The notes: generated by a model not told the origin, from the sequence alone. A stretch of DNA of 64,000 nucleotides from Actinoplanes philippinensis (GCF_900113015.1 NZ_FONV01000003.1:1-64000), one strand, 5' to 3'. Positions 35,140-44,952 are shown, counted from the stretch's first letter. Numbers and translations: made by a program.

Positions 35140-35477
35140 CCGCCGCATGGGTGAAGAGCCTGACCTTCGACTGCGCCGACGCGCTGGTGGTGGGCCGGTT
35201 CTGGGCGGCCGCGCTGGGTGGCGAGCTGGACGAGGACGGCACGAGCGACAAGGCCCGGATGGCCGCCCCCGGCTGGGGCGGCCCGGTCCTGTGGTTCCAG
35301 CGGGTGCCCGAGCCGAAGACCGCGAAGAACCGGCTCCACTTCGACCTGCGCGCGCCCGGCGCGGATGTGCCCGCCGAGGTCGAGCGGCTCCGCTCGCTCG
35401 GCGCCACCGTGGTGACGCCGGGCGAGCTGACCGTCATGGAGGACCCGGAGGGCAACATCTTCTGCGTCGAGGTCTGA
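35136..35477 (+). CDS. VOC-superfamily (glyoxalase-like) protein
   Basis: The 113-residue protein has the paired beta-alpha-beta-beta-beta modules of the vicinal oxygen chelate fold: TFDCADALVVGRFWAAALGG, then LHFDLRAPGADVPAEVERLR and VMEDPEGNIFCVEV. It resembles the Glyoxalase_6 type used for resistance, or as binding proteins for small toxic molecules. A metal-binding set is not fully clear. It overlaps the MerR gene by 4 nt, which suggests a drug- or electrophile-responsive pair. It converges on glgX with only 4 nt between the stops. Confidence 0.88.
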   Translation: MTAAWVKSLTFDCADALVVGRFWAAALGGELDEDGTSDKARMAAPGWGGPVLWFQRVPEPKTAKNRLHFDLRAPGADVPAEVERLRSLGATVVTPGELTVMEDPEGNIFCVEV

Positions 35478-35481
35478 TCCT

Positions 35482-37590
35482 CTAGTAACGACACCTCAGC
35501 AGCACGAGCGTGTGCCGTGACACGGTGAACTGGGTGCCGGCGCGGGCGGTCTTGCGTTTGGCGGCCAGCAGCGGGTCGGCGGTGTTGGCCGCCACCTCCC
35601 ACGTACGCCCGTAGTCGCGCCCCGGCAGTGTGAAGGCCACGTCCTCGTCGAGCGGGTTGAAGAGCACCAGGAACGAGTCGTCCTTGATCTCCTCGCCGAG
35701 CGCGTCGCGTTCCGGGATGCCGTGGCCGTTGAGGAACACCGTCATGGTCATGCCGCTGCGGGTGTTCCAGTCGGCCTCGGTCATCACCTGGCCGTCCCGG
35801 CGCAGCCAGGCGATGTCGGGCAGCGCCGAGTCGCCGGCCGGCTGCCCGGTGAAAAACCGCCGCCGCCGGAAGATCGGGTGGTCGGCCCGCAGCTTGAGCA
35901 GTCGCCGGACGAACCCGGTGAGCACGTCCTCGTGGCGGGCGTCCTCCCAGTCCACCCAGGAGATCTCGCTGTCCTGGCAGTAGACGTTGTTGTTGCCGTG
36001 CTGGGTACGCCCCAGCTCGTCGCCGTGCGCGATCATCGGCACGCCCTGGCTGAGCAGCAAGGTGGCCAGGAAGTTCCGCTTCTGCCGCTCGCGCAGCACG
36101 ATGACGTCGGCGTCCTCGGTCTCGCCCTCGACACCGCAGTTCCACGACCGGTTGTGGCTCTCGCCGTCGCGGTTGCCCTCGCCGTTCGCCTCGTTGTGCT
36201 TCTCGTTGTACGAGACCAGGTCGTGCAGGGTGAACCCGTCGTGGGCGGTGACGAAGTTGATCGACGCGATCGGGCGGCGGCCGTCGTCCTGGTAGAGGTC
36301 GGAGCTGCCGGTGAAGCGGGACGCGAACTCGCCGAGACTGGACGGCTCGCCGCGCCAGAAGTCCCGGACCGAGTCGCGGTACTTGCCGTTCCACTCGGTC
36401 CAGTTGGGCGGGAAGCCACCCACCTGGTAGCCGCCGTCGCCGACGTCCCACGGTTCGGCGATCAGCTTGACCTGCGACACCACCGGGTCCTGGTTGACCA
36501 GGTCGAAGAACGCGGCCAGCCGGTCCACCTCGTGGAACTCCCGGGCCAGGGCGGCGGCCAGGTCGAAGCGGAACCCGTCGACGTGCATCTCGGTCACCCA
36601 GTAGCGCAGGCTGTCCATGATCAGCCGCAGCGACTCGTGGTGCCGGACGTTCAGGCTGTTGCCGGTGCCGGTGGTGTCGTAGTAGTACTGCTTGTCCTCG
36701 TCGACGAGCCGGTAGTAGGCCGGGTTGTCGATGCCCCGGAACGACAGCGTCGGGCCCAGGTGGTTGCCCTCGGCGGTGTGGTTGTAGACCACGTCCAGGA
36801 TGACCTCGATGCCGGCCTGGTGCAGGGCCTTGACCATGGCCTTGAACTCCTGCACCTGCCCGCCGCCCTCCGGGAACGACGAGTATCCGTTGTGCGGGGC
36901 GAAGAATCCGATCGTGTTGTAACCCCAGTAGTTGGTGAGGCCCCGCTCGATCAGACCGCTGTCGTGCACGAACTGGTGCACCGGCATCAGCTCGACCGCG
37001 GTCACCCCGAGACCCTTCAAATACTTGATCATGGCCGGGTGCGCCAGGCCGGAGTAGGTGCCCCGCACGTCCGCCGGAATGTCCGGGTGCCGGACGGTCA
37101 TGCCCTTGACGTGCGCCTCGTAGATCACCGTCTCCCACATCGGGATCTTGAGCGGCCGGTCGTTGCCCCAATCGAAGTAGGGATTGATCACCACCGAGCG
37201 CGGCGAGAAGGGCGCGGAATCAAAATCATTGAAAGACCCGGAATCACCGAAATTGTACGAGAAAAGCGCCTGATCCCACTCGTAGTTGCCGTCGATCGCC
37301 TTCGCGTACGGGTCGAGCAGCAGTTTGCTCGGGTTGCAGCGCAGCCCCCGGGACGGGTCGTACGGCCCGTGCACCCGGTAGGCGTAGCGCTGCCCCGGCA
37401 CCACTCGCGGCAGGTAGCCGTGCCAGACCAGGGCCTCCCGCTCCGGCAGATCGATCCGGGTCTCCTTGCCGTCATCGTCGAACAGGCACAACTCGACGCG
37501 GGTGGCCGCCTCGGAGAAGATCGCGAAGTTGGTGCCCCCACCGTCGTAGGTGGCGCCCAGCGGGTACGGGTTGCCCGGCCAGATATGCAT
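35482..37590 (-). CDS. glgX: Glycogen debranching enzyme GlgX
   Basis: The 702-residue GH13 enzyme starts with a CBM48 domain (MHIWPGNPYPLGATYDGGGT), followed by the catalytic barrel. Catalytic residues lie in HVDGFRFDLAAAL (nucleophile Asp), KLIAEPWDVGDGGY (acid/base Glu) and FVTAHDGFTLHDLVSYNEKH (transition-state Asp). It hydrolyses alpha-1,6 branches left by phosphorylase in glycogen breakdown. I start at ATG 37590, after AAGGTGGGGG, rather than TTG 37608. A phosphoglucomutase and a 6-phosphogluconate dehydrogenase lie elsewhere in the window, but not in one operon. Confidence 0.95.
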   Translation of the reverse strand: MHIWPGNPYPLGATYDGGGTNFAIFSEAATRVELCLFDDDGKETRIDLPEREALVWHGYLPRVVPGQRYAYRVHGPYDPSRGLRCNPSKLLLDPYAKAIDGNYEWDQALFSYNFGDSGSFNDFDSAPFSPRSVVINPYFDWGNDRPLKIPMWETVIYEAHVKGMTVRHPDIPADVRGTYSGLAHPAMIKYLKGLGVTAVELMPVHQFVHDSGLIERGLTNYWGYNTIGFFAPHNGYSSFPEGGGQVQEFKAMVKALHQAGIEVILDVVYNHTAEGNHLGPTLSFRGIDNPAYYRLVDEDKQYYYDTTGTGNSLNVRHHESLRLIMDSLRYWVTEMHVDGFRFDLAAALAREFHEVDRLAAFFDLVNQDPVVSQVKLIAEPWDVGDGGYQVGGFPPNWTEWNGKYRDSVRDFWRGEPSSLGEFASRFTGSSDLYQDDGRRPIASINFVTAHDGFTLHDLVSYNEKHNEANGEGNRDGESHNRSWNCGVEGETEDADVIVLRERQKRNFLATLLLSQGVPMIAHGDELGRTQHGNNNVYCQDSEISWVDWEDARHEDVLTGFVRRLLKLRADHPIFRRRRFFTGQPAGDSALPDIAWLRRDGQVMTEADWNTRSGMTMTVFLNGHGIPERDALGEEIKDDSFLVLFNPLDEDVAFTLPGRDYGRTWEVAANTADPLLAAKRKTARAGTQFTVSRHTLVLLRCRY

Positions 37591-37632
37591 GGCCCCCACC
37601 TTGCCCAATAAGACGCCCGAGGAAAACTGTGA

Positions 37633-38709
37633 TCAGCTCAACGCCGCCGTCATGATCTTCCCCGCGATCGCCGGCGTGTCACCGCCCATCTGGAGCGTGT
37701 TCACCGAGTAGACCAGCCGCCGGCTCAGGTCACGGGTGGCGCCCATCCCGTTGTTGTAGCCCGGCCGGTCCCCCGACTTGCCCCAGACCTCCCGGCCGTC
37801 GGGCAGCTGCAGACGGCTCAGCCCGCACCCGTACACCCCGCCCTTCGGCACGGTGAGCATCGCCTGCAGCTCCCGCGGCGCCAGCAGCCGGCCACCCAGC
37901 AGCGCGGTCAGGAACCGGTCCAGGTCGGCGGTCGTCGAGATCATCTCGGCAGCGGCCCACTGCAGCGACGGGTTGGCCCTGGTCACGTCCACGTACTCAC
38001 CGTCGACCAGCTCGTAGCCGTGCGCGTGCGGGCCCGGGATCGCGGTGTGCGTGCCCGGCAGATACGTGTGCCGCAGACCCAGCGGCCGCAGGATGCCCCG
38101 CCGGATCGCGTCGGCGTACGGCCGGCCGGTCACCCGCTCGATCACCAGCCCGGCCACGATGTAGCTGACATTGCCGTACACCTGCTTCTCGCCCGGCGTG
38201 AAGAGCGGCTCCTCGGTCCACAGCACCTGCGACCCCGGCTCGAACGTGTCGAACCGGTGCTCCAGGAACCAGTCCCGCTCCTTGTGCGGGATCTCCCGCG
38301 CCCTCAGCCCGCTCGTGTAGTCGAGCAGCTGCCGCACCGTGCCCGGATAGCCCTCCGGCAGCCGCTCCGGCAGATAACGGCGCACCGGCGCGTCCAGCTC
38401 GATCAGCCCGGCCGCCACCAGCTGCAGCACGGCGGTCGCGGTGAACGCCTTCGTCATGCTGCCGATCCGGAACCGGGCATCCCACGGCACCGGGCTCCCG
38501 CTGCGCACGTCACCCACACCGGCCCGCCCGCGCCAGCGCCCGGCCGACCCCTCGACGCGGACCAGGGCGCCGCTCACCGCCGGGTCCAGCGGCTCCAGCG
38601 CCGCGGCGAGCGCGGTCTCGTTCAAACCTTGGGCGTACGCGGGAACGCGGCCCGTGAGAGCCAGAGCGGTGCCCGCGAACGCGGCTCCGAGCAGGGTACG
38701 ACGCTGCAT
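37633..38709 (-). CDS. Secreted serine hydrolase (class C beta-lactamase / DD-peptidase family)
   Basis: The 358-residue precursor starts with MQRRTLLGAAFAGTALALTG, a twin-arginine-like signal ending AYAQG. Catalytic motifs are SMTK (GSMTKAFTATAVL), YGN (KQVYGNVSYIVAG) and KSG in place of KTG (VWGKSGDRPGYNNGMG). This is the pattern of D-alanyl-D-alanine carboxypeptidases of the R61 type and of esterases in the beta-lactamase family. The role may be peptidoglycan trimming or beta-lactam tolerance. ATG 38709 is chosen for the signal peptide. The gene lies 42 nt downstream of the glgX start and is divergent from the DHA2 transporter. Confidence 0.9.
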   Translation of the reverse strand: MQRRTLLGAAFAGTALALTGRVPAYAQGLNETALAAALEPLDPAVSGALVRVEGSAGRWRGRAGVGDVRSGSPVPWDARFRIGSMTKAFTATAVLQLVAAGLIELDAPVRRYLPERLPEGYPGTVRQLLDYTSGLRAREIPHKERDWFLEHRFDTFEPGSQVLWTEEPLFTPGEKQVYGNVSYIVAGLVIERVTGRPYADAIRRGILRPLGLRHTYLPGTHTAIPGPHAHGYELVDGEYVDVTRANPSLQWAAAEMISTTADLDRFLTALLGGRLLAPRELQAMLTVPKGGVYGCGLSRLQLPDGREVWGKSGDRPGYNNGMGATRDLSRRLVYSVNTLQMGGDTPAIAGKIMTAALS

Positions 38710-38853
38710 GGTGACAACCTCCGAAGTGGACTGGCCACCACTCTTCCGGCCGGCGCCGCCAAGGTCATCCGGGCTGTTCCCGGAGCCGTACCCCGAGGAG
38801 ATCTCAGCAACACCCCCGGGTTCCCCGGAGAGATCACGGGTAGAACCGAGAGG

Positions 38854-40278
38854 GTGCAACCGCGTCGCCACCTGATCCTCGCCATCTGCTGCATGAGCCT
38901 GCTGATCATCAGCCTGGACGTCACCATCGTGAACGTCGCGCTCCCCGCCATGGCCGAGGACCTCGACGCGCCCGTCTCCGGCCTGCAGTGGATCATCGAC
39001 GCGTACCTCCTGGTGCTGGCCAGCCTGCTGATCCTGGCCGGCTCCACCGGCGACCGCATCGGCCGGCGCCGCGTCTTCCAGGCCGGGCTGGCCCTGTTCA
39101 CCATCGGCTCGCTGCTGTGCAGCCTGGCCCCCAGCCTCGAATGGCTGATCGCGTTCCGGACCGTCCAGGCCGTCGGCGGCTCGATGCTCAACCCGGTCGC
39201 CATGTCGATCATCACGAACACGTTCACCGAACCCCGCGAACGGGCCCGCGCGATCGGCGTGTGGGGCGCCGTGACCGGATTCAGCATGGCCCTCGGCCCG
39301 CTCGCCGGCGGGGTGCTCGTCCACGCGTTCGGCTGGCCGTCCATCTTCTGGATCAACGTCCCGGTCGGCATCGTCGCGTTCCTGCTGGCCTGGCGGTTCA
39401 TCCCGGAGTCCCGCGCCGAGCACCCGCGCCGCCTCGACCCGGTCGGCCAGATCCTGGTCTTCACCATGCTGGCCGCGCTCACCTTCGGCATCATCGAGGG
39501 CCCCGCCGAGGGCTGGTCCTCCCCCGTGATCGTCGGCTGCTTCACCCTGGCCGCCGCCGCGCTCGCCACCCTGCTGTGGTGGGAGCCGCGCCGCGAGGAG
39601 CCCCTGATCGAACTGCGTTTCTTCCGCAGCGCCCCGTTCAGCGGCGCCGTGCTCGTCGCGATCAGCGCCTTCGCGTCCCTCGGTGGTTTCCTCTTCCTCA
39701 ACACCCTCTACCTTCAGGAGGTACGCCACCTCACCGCCCTCCAGGCCGGCCTCTACACCCTGCCGATGGCCGTGATGACGATCGTCGCGTCGCCGCTGTC
39801 CGGCCGCCTGGTCGGCACCCGCGGCACCCGCCTCCCGCTGCGCATCGCCGGCCTGTCGATGGCGCTGGGCATCCTCCCCCTCACCTGGGCCGGCCCCGCC
39901 ACCCCCGCCTGGCAGCTGTTCGCCGGCTACCTGCTGTTCGGGTTCGGCTTCGGCATGGTCAACACCCCGATCACCAACACCGCCGTCTCCGGCATGCCCC
40001 GGGCCCGGGCCGGCGTCGCCGCGGCCATCGCCTCCACGAGCCGCCAGGTGGGCAGCGCCCTCGGCGTAGCGGTGATCGGCGCGGTCGTCGCGTCCGGCAG
40101 CACCCCGGCAGACCCGCCCGGCTGGTGGGTCCTGCTCGCCCTGGGCCTGACAGTCCTGGCCGTGGGCCACGCAACCTCAGGCCCGTGGGCCCGCTCGACC
40201 GCTCCCCAGCCCGCCCCCGTCACACCTTCCGTCCCGGACGTCCCGCAGCTCCCTCCAGCCGGCACCCCGCGCCGCTGA
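38854..40278 (+). CDS. MFS drug:proton antiporter, DHA2 (EmrB/QacA) family
   Basis: The 474-residue protein has about 14 membrane helices and the DHA2 motifs: LDVTIVNVALPAMAEDL near residue 20 (motif D1), then LILAGSTGDRIGRRRVFQ (motif A) and GVWGAVTGFSMALGPLAGG (motif C of antiporters). It exports lipophilic drugs or cations using the proton gradient. The GTG at 38854 is the best start I see; the frame is open far upstream over the divergent hydrolase gene, which is not coding here. The hydrophilic, Pro-rich tail is unremarkable. No regulator gene is adjacent. Confidence 0.9.
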   Translation: MQPRRHLILAICCMSLLIISLDVTIVNVALPAMAEDLDAPVSGLQWIIDAYLLVLASLLILAGSTGDRIGRRRVFQAGLALFTIGSLLCSLAPSLEWLIAFRTVQAVGGSMLNPVAMSIITNTFTEPRERARAIGVWGAVTGFSMALGPLAGGVLVHAFGWPSIFWINVPVGIVAFLLAWRFIPESRAEHPRRLDPVGQILVFTMLAALTFGIIEGPAEGWSSPVIVGCFTLAAAALATLLWWEPRREEPLIELRFFRSAPFSGAVLVAISAFASLGGFLFLNTLYLQEVRHLTALQAGLYTLPMAVMTIVASPLSGRLVGTRGTRLPLRIAGLSMALGILPLTWAGPATPAWQLFAGYLLFGFGFGMVNTPITNTAVSGMPRARAGVAAAIASTSRQVGSALGVAVIGAVVASGSTPADPPGWWVLLALGLTVLAVGHATSGPWARSTAPQPAPVTPSVPDVPQLPPAGTPRR

Positions 40279-40364
40279 TGCGAGATCACCGCGTGGGCGG
40301 GGCGGGGTTCCGGTACCTGGTGGCCGTTCCGGCCGGCGGGATGCCGAGAAAGGTGATGTTGGGG

Positions 40365-40380
40365 AGCACCTTAGGGTGCT
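40365..40380. repeat. Short palindrome upstream of the 40425 gene
   Basis: AGCACC and GGTGCT are separated by 4 nt, 45 nt upstream of the ATG. It could be an operator or a weak hairpin; I cannot tell which. Confidence 0.35.
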
Positions 40381-40424
40381 AGTCCTTATCGACTACGTGC
40401 AATCGAGGGCGAGAGGTGACAGTC

Positions 40425-41186
40425 ATGCTGCCCGGCGGGATGATGCCCATAACTTCGCTGGCCGTGATGATCCGCCAGACCCCTCCGCAGTCGGCGATCA
40501 GCATGTTGAACGGGCTGCCGCCGGACCGGTTCGCGGCGGTCGCCGAGGCTCTGGGGCCGGCTGATCTCGCCCGGCTGATGCTGGCCGGCAAACCGGGCAG
40601 CCGGGGGCGGGTGCTGCAGATGTTCGCCGACAAGGATGTGGTGCGGGCGAGTGCCGCGGTTCCGGCTGTTCAGGCTGCGCCGTTGCTTGCCGAGGTGCCG
40701 GCCGACCGGTTGCGGCGGCTCTTCCCGGAGCTGCCCGAGGCGGTGCGTTCGGCGCTGTTGAGCACGCTGCCCTCGGAGCGGCGCGACGATCTGCTCGGCG
40801 AGCTGGACGCCGGCCACGCGCAGAACGTCCGGGCACGGATGTATGTGGCGGCGGTCACCGATGCGCTGCGCCGGTTCAACGCCGACGTGCGGGTGCCGGA
40901 GAACGCCCCGGAGGGGATCATGTATGTCGCCGCGTACCACAAGGTCGTCGCCATCGCCGCGCACCTGGGTGACGACGGGCGGACCGGTGTGCCGGCGGCC
41001 GAGAACGCGGCGTACTGGCTGCGGTCGCACGCGGCGTTGTCGATCACCGACCGGCCGATCGACCCGCAGGTGCGGCGCTACTGTGCGGACGCGCGCGAGA
41101 AGGGCCGTCCGCTGACCGCGGTGACCTGGGCGGACGAGCGCGACGACGGTCCGCTCAAGCGGGCGCTGGCCTCGCTGTTCTCCTGA
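40425..41186 (+). CDS. Hypothetical protein with HEAT-like helical repeats
   Basis: The 253-residue protein is almost wholly helical in appearance. The segment LPPDRFAAVAEALGPADLAR to LPSERRDDLLGELDAG (about 25-125) repeats a pattern of Leu- and Asp-rich helices like the N-domain of MgtE, but there is no membrane part. The second half (RMYVAAVTDALRRFNADVRV onward) has no family I recognise. ATG 40425 has GAGAGG 8 nt upstream and is preferred over GTG 40416. The gene runs in the same direction as the SPL-family gene 53 nt downstream, perhaps in one transcript. Confidence 0.62.
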   Translation: MLPGGMMPITSLAVMIRQTPPQSAISMLNGLPPDRFAAVAEALGPADLARLMLAGKPGSRGRVLQMFADKDVVRASAAVPAVQAAPLLAEVPADRLRRLFPELPEAVRSALLSTLPSERRDDLLGELDAGHAQNVRARMYVAAVTDALRRFNADVRVPENAPEGIMYVAAYHKVVAIAAHLGDDGRTGVPAAENAAYWLRSHAALSITDRPIDPQVRRYCADAREKGRPLTAVTWADERDDGPLKRALASLFS

Positions 41187-41239
41187 TCCCACCGGTCACC
41201 GGACTACGGGGCGAGAAGCAGCCGAGGAATAATCGGGGC

Positions 41240-42298
41240 ATGGCGGAACTCCTGGACATCCGGCGCATCTATCTGGAGCCGGCGGCGGCCGATCTGCCTC
41301 GGGGGCGGGAGGTGCTCGCCCGGTGGCCGGAGGCGACGCTCGTCGAGGTGGAGAGTCACCAGCGGATTCCGGAGCTGTTCGGCGACGAGACCAACGTGCG
41401 GCGCTGGGTGCGGATCAAGCAGGAGGCGCTCGTCCTGGGCGTGAAGAAGACGATGACCGCGCGGCCCAACGGGCGGTCCGCCGACTTCATCGCGCCGTCG
41501 ACCGCCAACGGTTGTGCGATGGCCTGTGCCTACTGCTACGTGCCTCGGCACAAGGGGTACAGCAATCCGATCACGGTCTTCGCCAACATCGAGCGCGTGG
41601 TCTCGTACCTCCGGAAGCACGCCCTCCGTCAGGGAGGAAAACCGGAACCGAACGAATGCGACAGGGACGCCTGGGTTTATGACATCGGGGAGAATTCGGA
41701 CTGCTCGGTGGACGCCCGGATCAGCGACAACGTCCGTGACCTGGTCGAGCTGTTCCGCGAGCTGCCGAACGCGAAGGCCAGTTTCGCCACCAAGCACGTC
41801 AACCGGGATCTGCTGGGGTGGGAGCCGCGGGGGCGGACGCGGATCCGGTTCTCGCTGATGCCGCCGGCCGACGCGAAGGTGCTCGACATCCGGACCAGCC
41901 CGGTTCCGGAGCGGATCGCGGCGATCGACGACTTCGTCGCTGCGGGGTACGAGGTGCACGTCAACTTCAGTCCGGTGGTGGTCCGGGACGGATGGCTCGA
42001 CGACTGGCGGGAGCTGCTCGACCGGCTGGACGCCGGGATCGGGCCGGAGGCGAAGAAGCAGCTCGCCGCCGAGGTCATCTTCCTGACCCACAACCGGGCG
42101 CTGCACGAGGTCAACCTGGGCTGGCATCCGCGCGCCGAGGACCTGATCTGGCGCCCCGACCTGCAGCAGGTCAAACGGTCCCAGAACGGCGACCTGAACG
42201 TCCGGTACCGCACGGGCGCCAAGGGATCGTACGTCCGCGCCCTCACCGACCTGATCGCCGAGCGGACCCCCTACCTGCGAGTGCGGTACGCCTTCTGA
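41240..42298 (+). CDS. Spore photoproduct lyase family radical SAM protein
   Basis: The 352-residue protein contains the cysteine cluster C-x3-C-x2-C in STANGCAMACAYCYVPRHKG (about 90-110), the [4Fe-4S] site of radical SAM enzymes in the spacing of spore photoproduct lyase. The region WVYDIGENSDCSVDARISDN and FATKHVNRDLLG match the SPL-like family common in actinobacteria, in which repair of UV-induced thymine photoproducts has not been proven. The presence in a presumed sporangium-forming organism fits DNA repair during spore germination. ATG 41240 gives a normal N-terminus. A bidirectional terminator follows. Confidence 0.88.
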   Translation: MAELLDIRRIYLEPAAADLPRGREVLARWPEATLVEVESHQRIPELFGDETNVRRWVRIKQEALVLGVKKTMTARPNGRSADFIAPSTANGCAMACAYCYVPRHKGYSNPITVFANIERVVSYLRKHALRQGGKPEPNECDRDAWVYDIGENSDCSVDARISDNVRDLVELFRELPNAKASFATKHVNRDLLGWEPRGRTRIRFSLMPPADAKVLDIRTSPVPERIAAIDDFVAAGYEVHVNFSPVVVRDGWLDDWRELLDRLDAGIGPEAKKQLAAEVIFLTHNRALHEVNLGWHPRAEDLIWRPDLQQVKRSQNGDLNVRYRTGAKGSYVRALTDLIAERTPYLRVRYAF

Positions 42299-42304
42299 AC
42301 GACG

Positions 42305-42337
42305 AACGCGCCCGGCGGGGTGACCACCGGGCGCGTT
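42305..42337. terminator. Bidirectional hairpin terminator
   Basis: AACGCGCCCGG (42305-42315) pairs perfectly with CCGGGCGCGTT (42327-42337), between the converging stops at 42298 and 42350. Confidence 0.85.
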
Positions 42338-42349
42338 GTCCGCGAAGGA

Positions 42350-43447
42350 TCAGGTGAAGCGGGCGGCGATCCAGTCGGCGACCAGGGTGACCGACTGGGA
42401 GACGGCCTGGTCGTGGCCGGCGCCGTCGATCGTCTGCAGCGTGACCGGCACCCCGTAGGCGGCGATCTGGTCCCGCAGGATCGGGGCGGTGAAGTACGGC
42501 ACGGCCTCGTCCTCGGTGCCGTGCACGAGCAGGACCGGCGCGCTCGGCGCGGTCTGGGCGGGATTCTCGTAGGAGGCCATCTTCGCGACGACGGCGTCCG
42601 GCACCACGCCGCCCTCGACCAGGTCGGTGGCGGCGAAGTTCTGGTAGGTCGCGAGGATCTCCGGCAGGCAGCCGGACTGCAGGACACCGAGCTGTGCCTC
42701 GGCCGGCGCGGCCAGCACGTTGTTCGGTTTGAAGCTCGGCTCGACGACCGAGACCCCGTAGAGGGCCATCACCAGGTAGCCCTGGGCCGGGTTGCCGGGG
42801 ATGTAGTTGATGAACTCCTGCGTGTTGTTGACCGGGGCGATCGCCGCGGTGCCCTTGAGCACCAGGTTGCCGTCGTAGCTCGGGGCGAGCTGGCTGGCGA
42901 ACAGCGAGCCCTGGCCACCCTGCGAGTGGCCGTCGACGACGTACTGGGTGGAGAGGGCGGCATCGAGGTTACGGGCGGCGCGGACGTTGTCGATCAGGGA
43001 GCGGGCAACGCTGGCGCCGATCAGGTACGGATGGTTCTGTGCCGTGCCGATGCCCGGATAGTCCGGGGCTGCCACGGTCCAGCCGCGGGTGAGCATCTCG
43101 GCGATGGCGAGCCGCGCCTCGTTCCAGAAGACCGCCTGGTTCGTCGACGGGGCACAGTTGTCGGCGAGCCCGGTGGTGCCGTGTCCCCACGCCACGGTCC
43201 GGTTCTTCTTGTTGGTCTTCGGGGTGAGGACCAGACCGGTGGCCGTGATGATGCCACCGTTGATGTTCGTCGTGACGTACGTGATCCGCTTCCCGGTGGC
43301 GAGAGCGGACAAGGTCGGCGGCAGGCTCGCGGTCGTCGAGCTCAGCACGAATCCCGGCAGTGTCGCGTACGCCGGTCCGGCGGTCGCGACGAGCATCCCG
43401 GCCGCGGCGATCAGCGCGGCGAGAAGAAGTCGGGAGATCTTTCTCAT
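42350..43447 (-). CDS. Secreted lipase (LIP family alpha/beta hydrolase)
   Basis: The 365-residue precursor has a Sec signal peptide (MRKISRLLLAALIAAAGMLV, ending AYA). The nucleophile elbow is VDGHSQGGQGS near residue 175; Asp and His of the triad are probably in LVHGTEDEAVPYF and GAGHDQAVSQ. This is the pattern of secretory lipases of the LIP family, which hydrolyse triacylglycerols or other esters outside the cell. ATG 43447 is chosen for the signal peptide, the open frame extends 66 codons upstream without homology. The gene is monocistronic between a terminator and an AT-richer upstream region. Confidence 0.9.
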   Translation of the reverse strand: MRKISRLLLAALIAAAGMLVATAGPAYATLPGFVLSSTTASLPPTLSALATGKRITYVTTNINGGIITATGLVLTPKTNKKNRTVAWGHGTTGLADNCAPSTNQAVFWNEARLAIAEMLTRGWTVAAPDYPGIGTAQNHPYLIGASVARSLIDNVRAARNLDAALSTQYVVDGHSQGGQGSLFASQLAPSYDGNLVLKGTAAIAPVNNTQEFINYIPGNPAQGYLVMALYGVSVVEPSFKPNNVLAAPAEAQLGVLQSGCLPEILATYQNFAATDLVEGGVVPDAVVAKMASYENPAQTAPSAPVLLVHGTEDEAVPYFTAPILRDQIAAYGVPVTLQTIDGAGHDQAVSQSVTLVADWIAARFT

Positions 43448-43637
43448 GGCACCACGTTCCCCTGCAGAATCCGAAGTGGATGATCGATGGATGCCACAGC
43501 CTAAAGCTGATCTACCCCGCAGCGGATCGGTAATCACGGGCACAGGTGCGTGCCTATTCGGGTATCCGCACACGTCAACAGAATGATGTGCCATCCGATT
43601 CCAAAAGATCCATTTAATCGGCGGTTCATTATCGTAA

Positions 43638-44894
43638 TCAGACACCGCTGGGGTACGTCTCCGGCTCGCGGAAGTTCACCCGAAGAGTGTGCAGGGGCCG
43701 CAGCGCCCGTGTCTCGGCAAACCACAGAAACGCGTCGTAACGCTCACCGAGGACCGTCGGAACGTAGTTGGCCCAGCGTTCCCGCTCCGGCCGGTAGACC
43801 ACGCCGATCGCCCGGTGCGGCACCTCGGTGGTGAGCAGATCCGGTCGTGGGCCCCCGGACGGGAAGACGAACAGGGCGGCCGGGGGCGCGGCGTTCAGTA
43901 AGATTTCCTCCAGGGAGCCCGGCCGGCCCGCGGGCACGCCCATCGCCTCCATCGGCGCTCCCCACGACGGCCCGGCCACCACGGTCCCGTGATCGGTGCC
44001 GAAACCGACGAGCACCGTCCGGTCCGGGCCGAACCGCTCCCGCGCCAGCCGTCCGAGCGTCACCTCGCCGTACTGCGACTGGTCGGTGGCCCGGGAGTCG
44101 CCGACATGCGTGTTGTGCGCCCACACCACCGCGCGCGACGACGGGCCGTACCGGCGCAGCAGCCGGTCGAGGGTGGCGTCCATGTGCCGGTCCCGGATGT
44201 TCCACGCCTCCGGGCCGCCGCGCACCATGCTCCGGTAGTAGCCCTCGGCCCCCGCCACCACCTCGGCGTTCTGCCACACCCCGAAGTCACCGTCACGCAG
44301 CGCGCCGAGCATCGTCGCCACCCGGTCCGCACAGGCGAGCGACCCCTGGGCGGCCCAGCCATAAGCGTTCGGATCCTCGTGGTACGGCTCGAAGCACCGG
44401 TACGCGTCGAGAGCCGCCGGCACCCGCTCCGGGTCGTGCTCGCGCAGCCACACCAGGATCTCGCGCATCGACTCCCACAGCGAGTACACGTCCAGGCCGT
44501 GGAACCCGGCCCGGTCGTCCGGCGCCCGGCCCCGGTTGAACTCGCACAGCCAGCGGGTGAAGTCGACGGTCTCCTCGTTCGCCCACATCCACGTCGGCCA
44601 GCGGTCGTAGCGGACCAGCGCGTGCCGCGGGTCCGGGCCGTCACCACGGACCGCGGTGTTCACCCGCTCACCGTCCGGCCAGTCGCCCTCGACCGCCACG
44701 AACGAGAAGCCCCGCTCCTCGATCAGCCGCCTGGTCAGCGCCGCCCGCCAGGCGTAGAACTCGTGTGTGCCGTGGGTGGACTCGCCGAGCAGCACCACCT
44801 TCGCGCCGTCCGCCCGGTCCAGCAGGATCTCCAGGTCACCGGGGTTGTGCAGCGGCCGGGCGAGAGAGGGCACCACATCCGCGTACCGGATCAC
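43638..44894 (-). CDS. Erythromycin esterase family protein
   Basis: The 418-residue protein has family landmarks: VVLLGESTHGTHEFYAWRAA with catalytic His and Glu, VAVEGDWPDGERVN and VVWAHNTHVGDSRAT. True erythromycin esterases open the macrolactone ring; most chromosomal homologues have unknown substrates. I prefer the GTG at 44894 (MIRYADVVPSLARPL) because a longer frame would run into the divergent globin gene at 44953. The upstream RBS is weak, so the start is not certain. The C-terminus ends next to an AT-richer spacer before the lipase gene. Confidence 0.85.
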   Translation of the reverse strand: MIRYADVVPSLARPLHNPGDLEILLDRADGAKVVLLGESTHGTHEFYAWRAALTRRLIEERGFSFVAVEGDWPDGERVNTAVRGDGPDPRHALVRYDRWPTWMWANEETVDFTRWLCEFNRGRAPDDRAGFHGLDVYSLWESMREILVWLREHDPERVPAALDAYRCFEPYHEDPNAYGWAAQGSLACADRVATMLGALRDGDFGVWQNAEVVAGAEGYYRSMVRGGPEAWNIRDRHMDATLDRLLRRYGPSSRAVVWAHNTHVGDSRATDQSQYGEVTLGRLARERFGPDRTVLVGFGTDHGTVVAGPSWGAPMEAMGVPAGRPGSLEEILLNAAPPAALFVFPSGGPRPDLLTTEVPHRAIGVVYRPERERWANYVPTVLGERYDAFLWFAETRALRPLHTLRVNFREPETYPSGV

Positions 44895-44952
44895 CCACGC
44901 CGGGTACCCGGAGCGGGTCGCGTCATACGTCCGACCTTGCCATGCTGGGAGG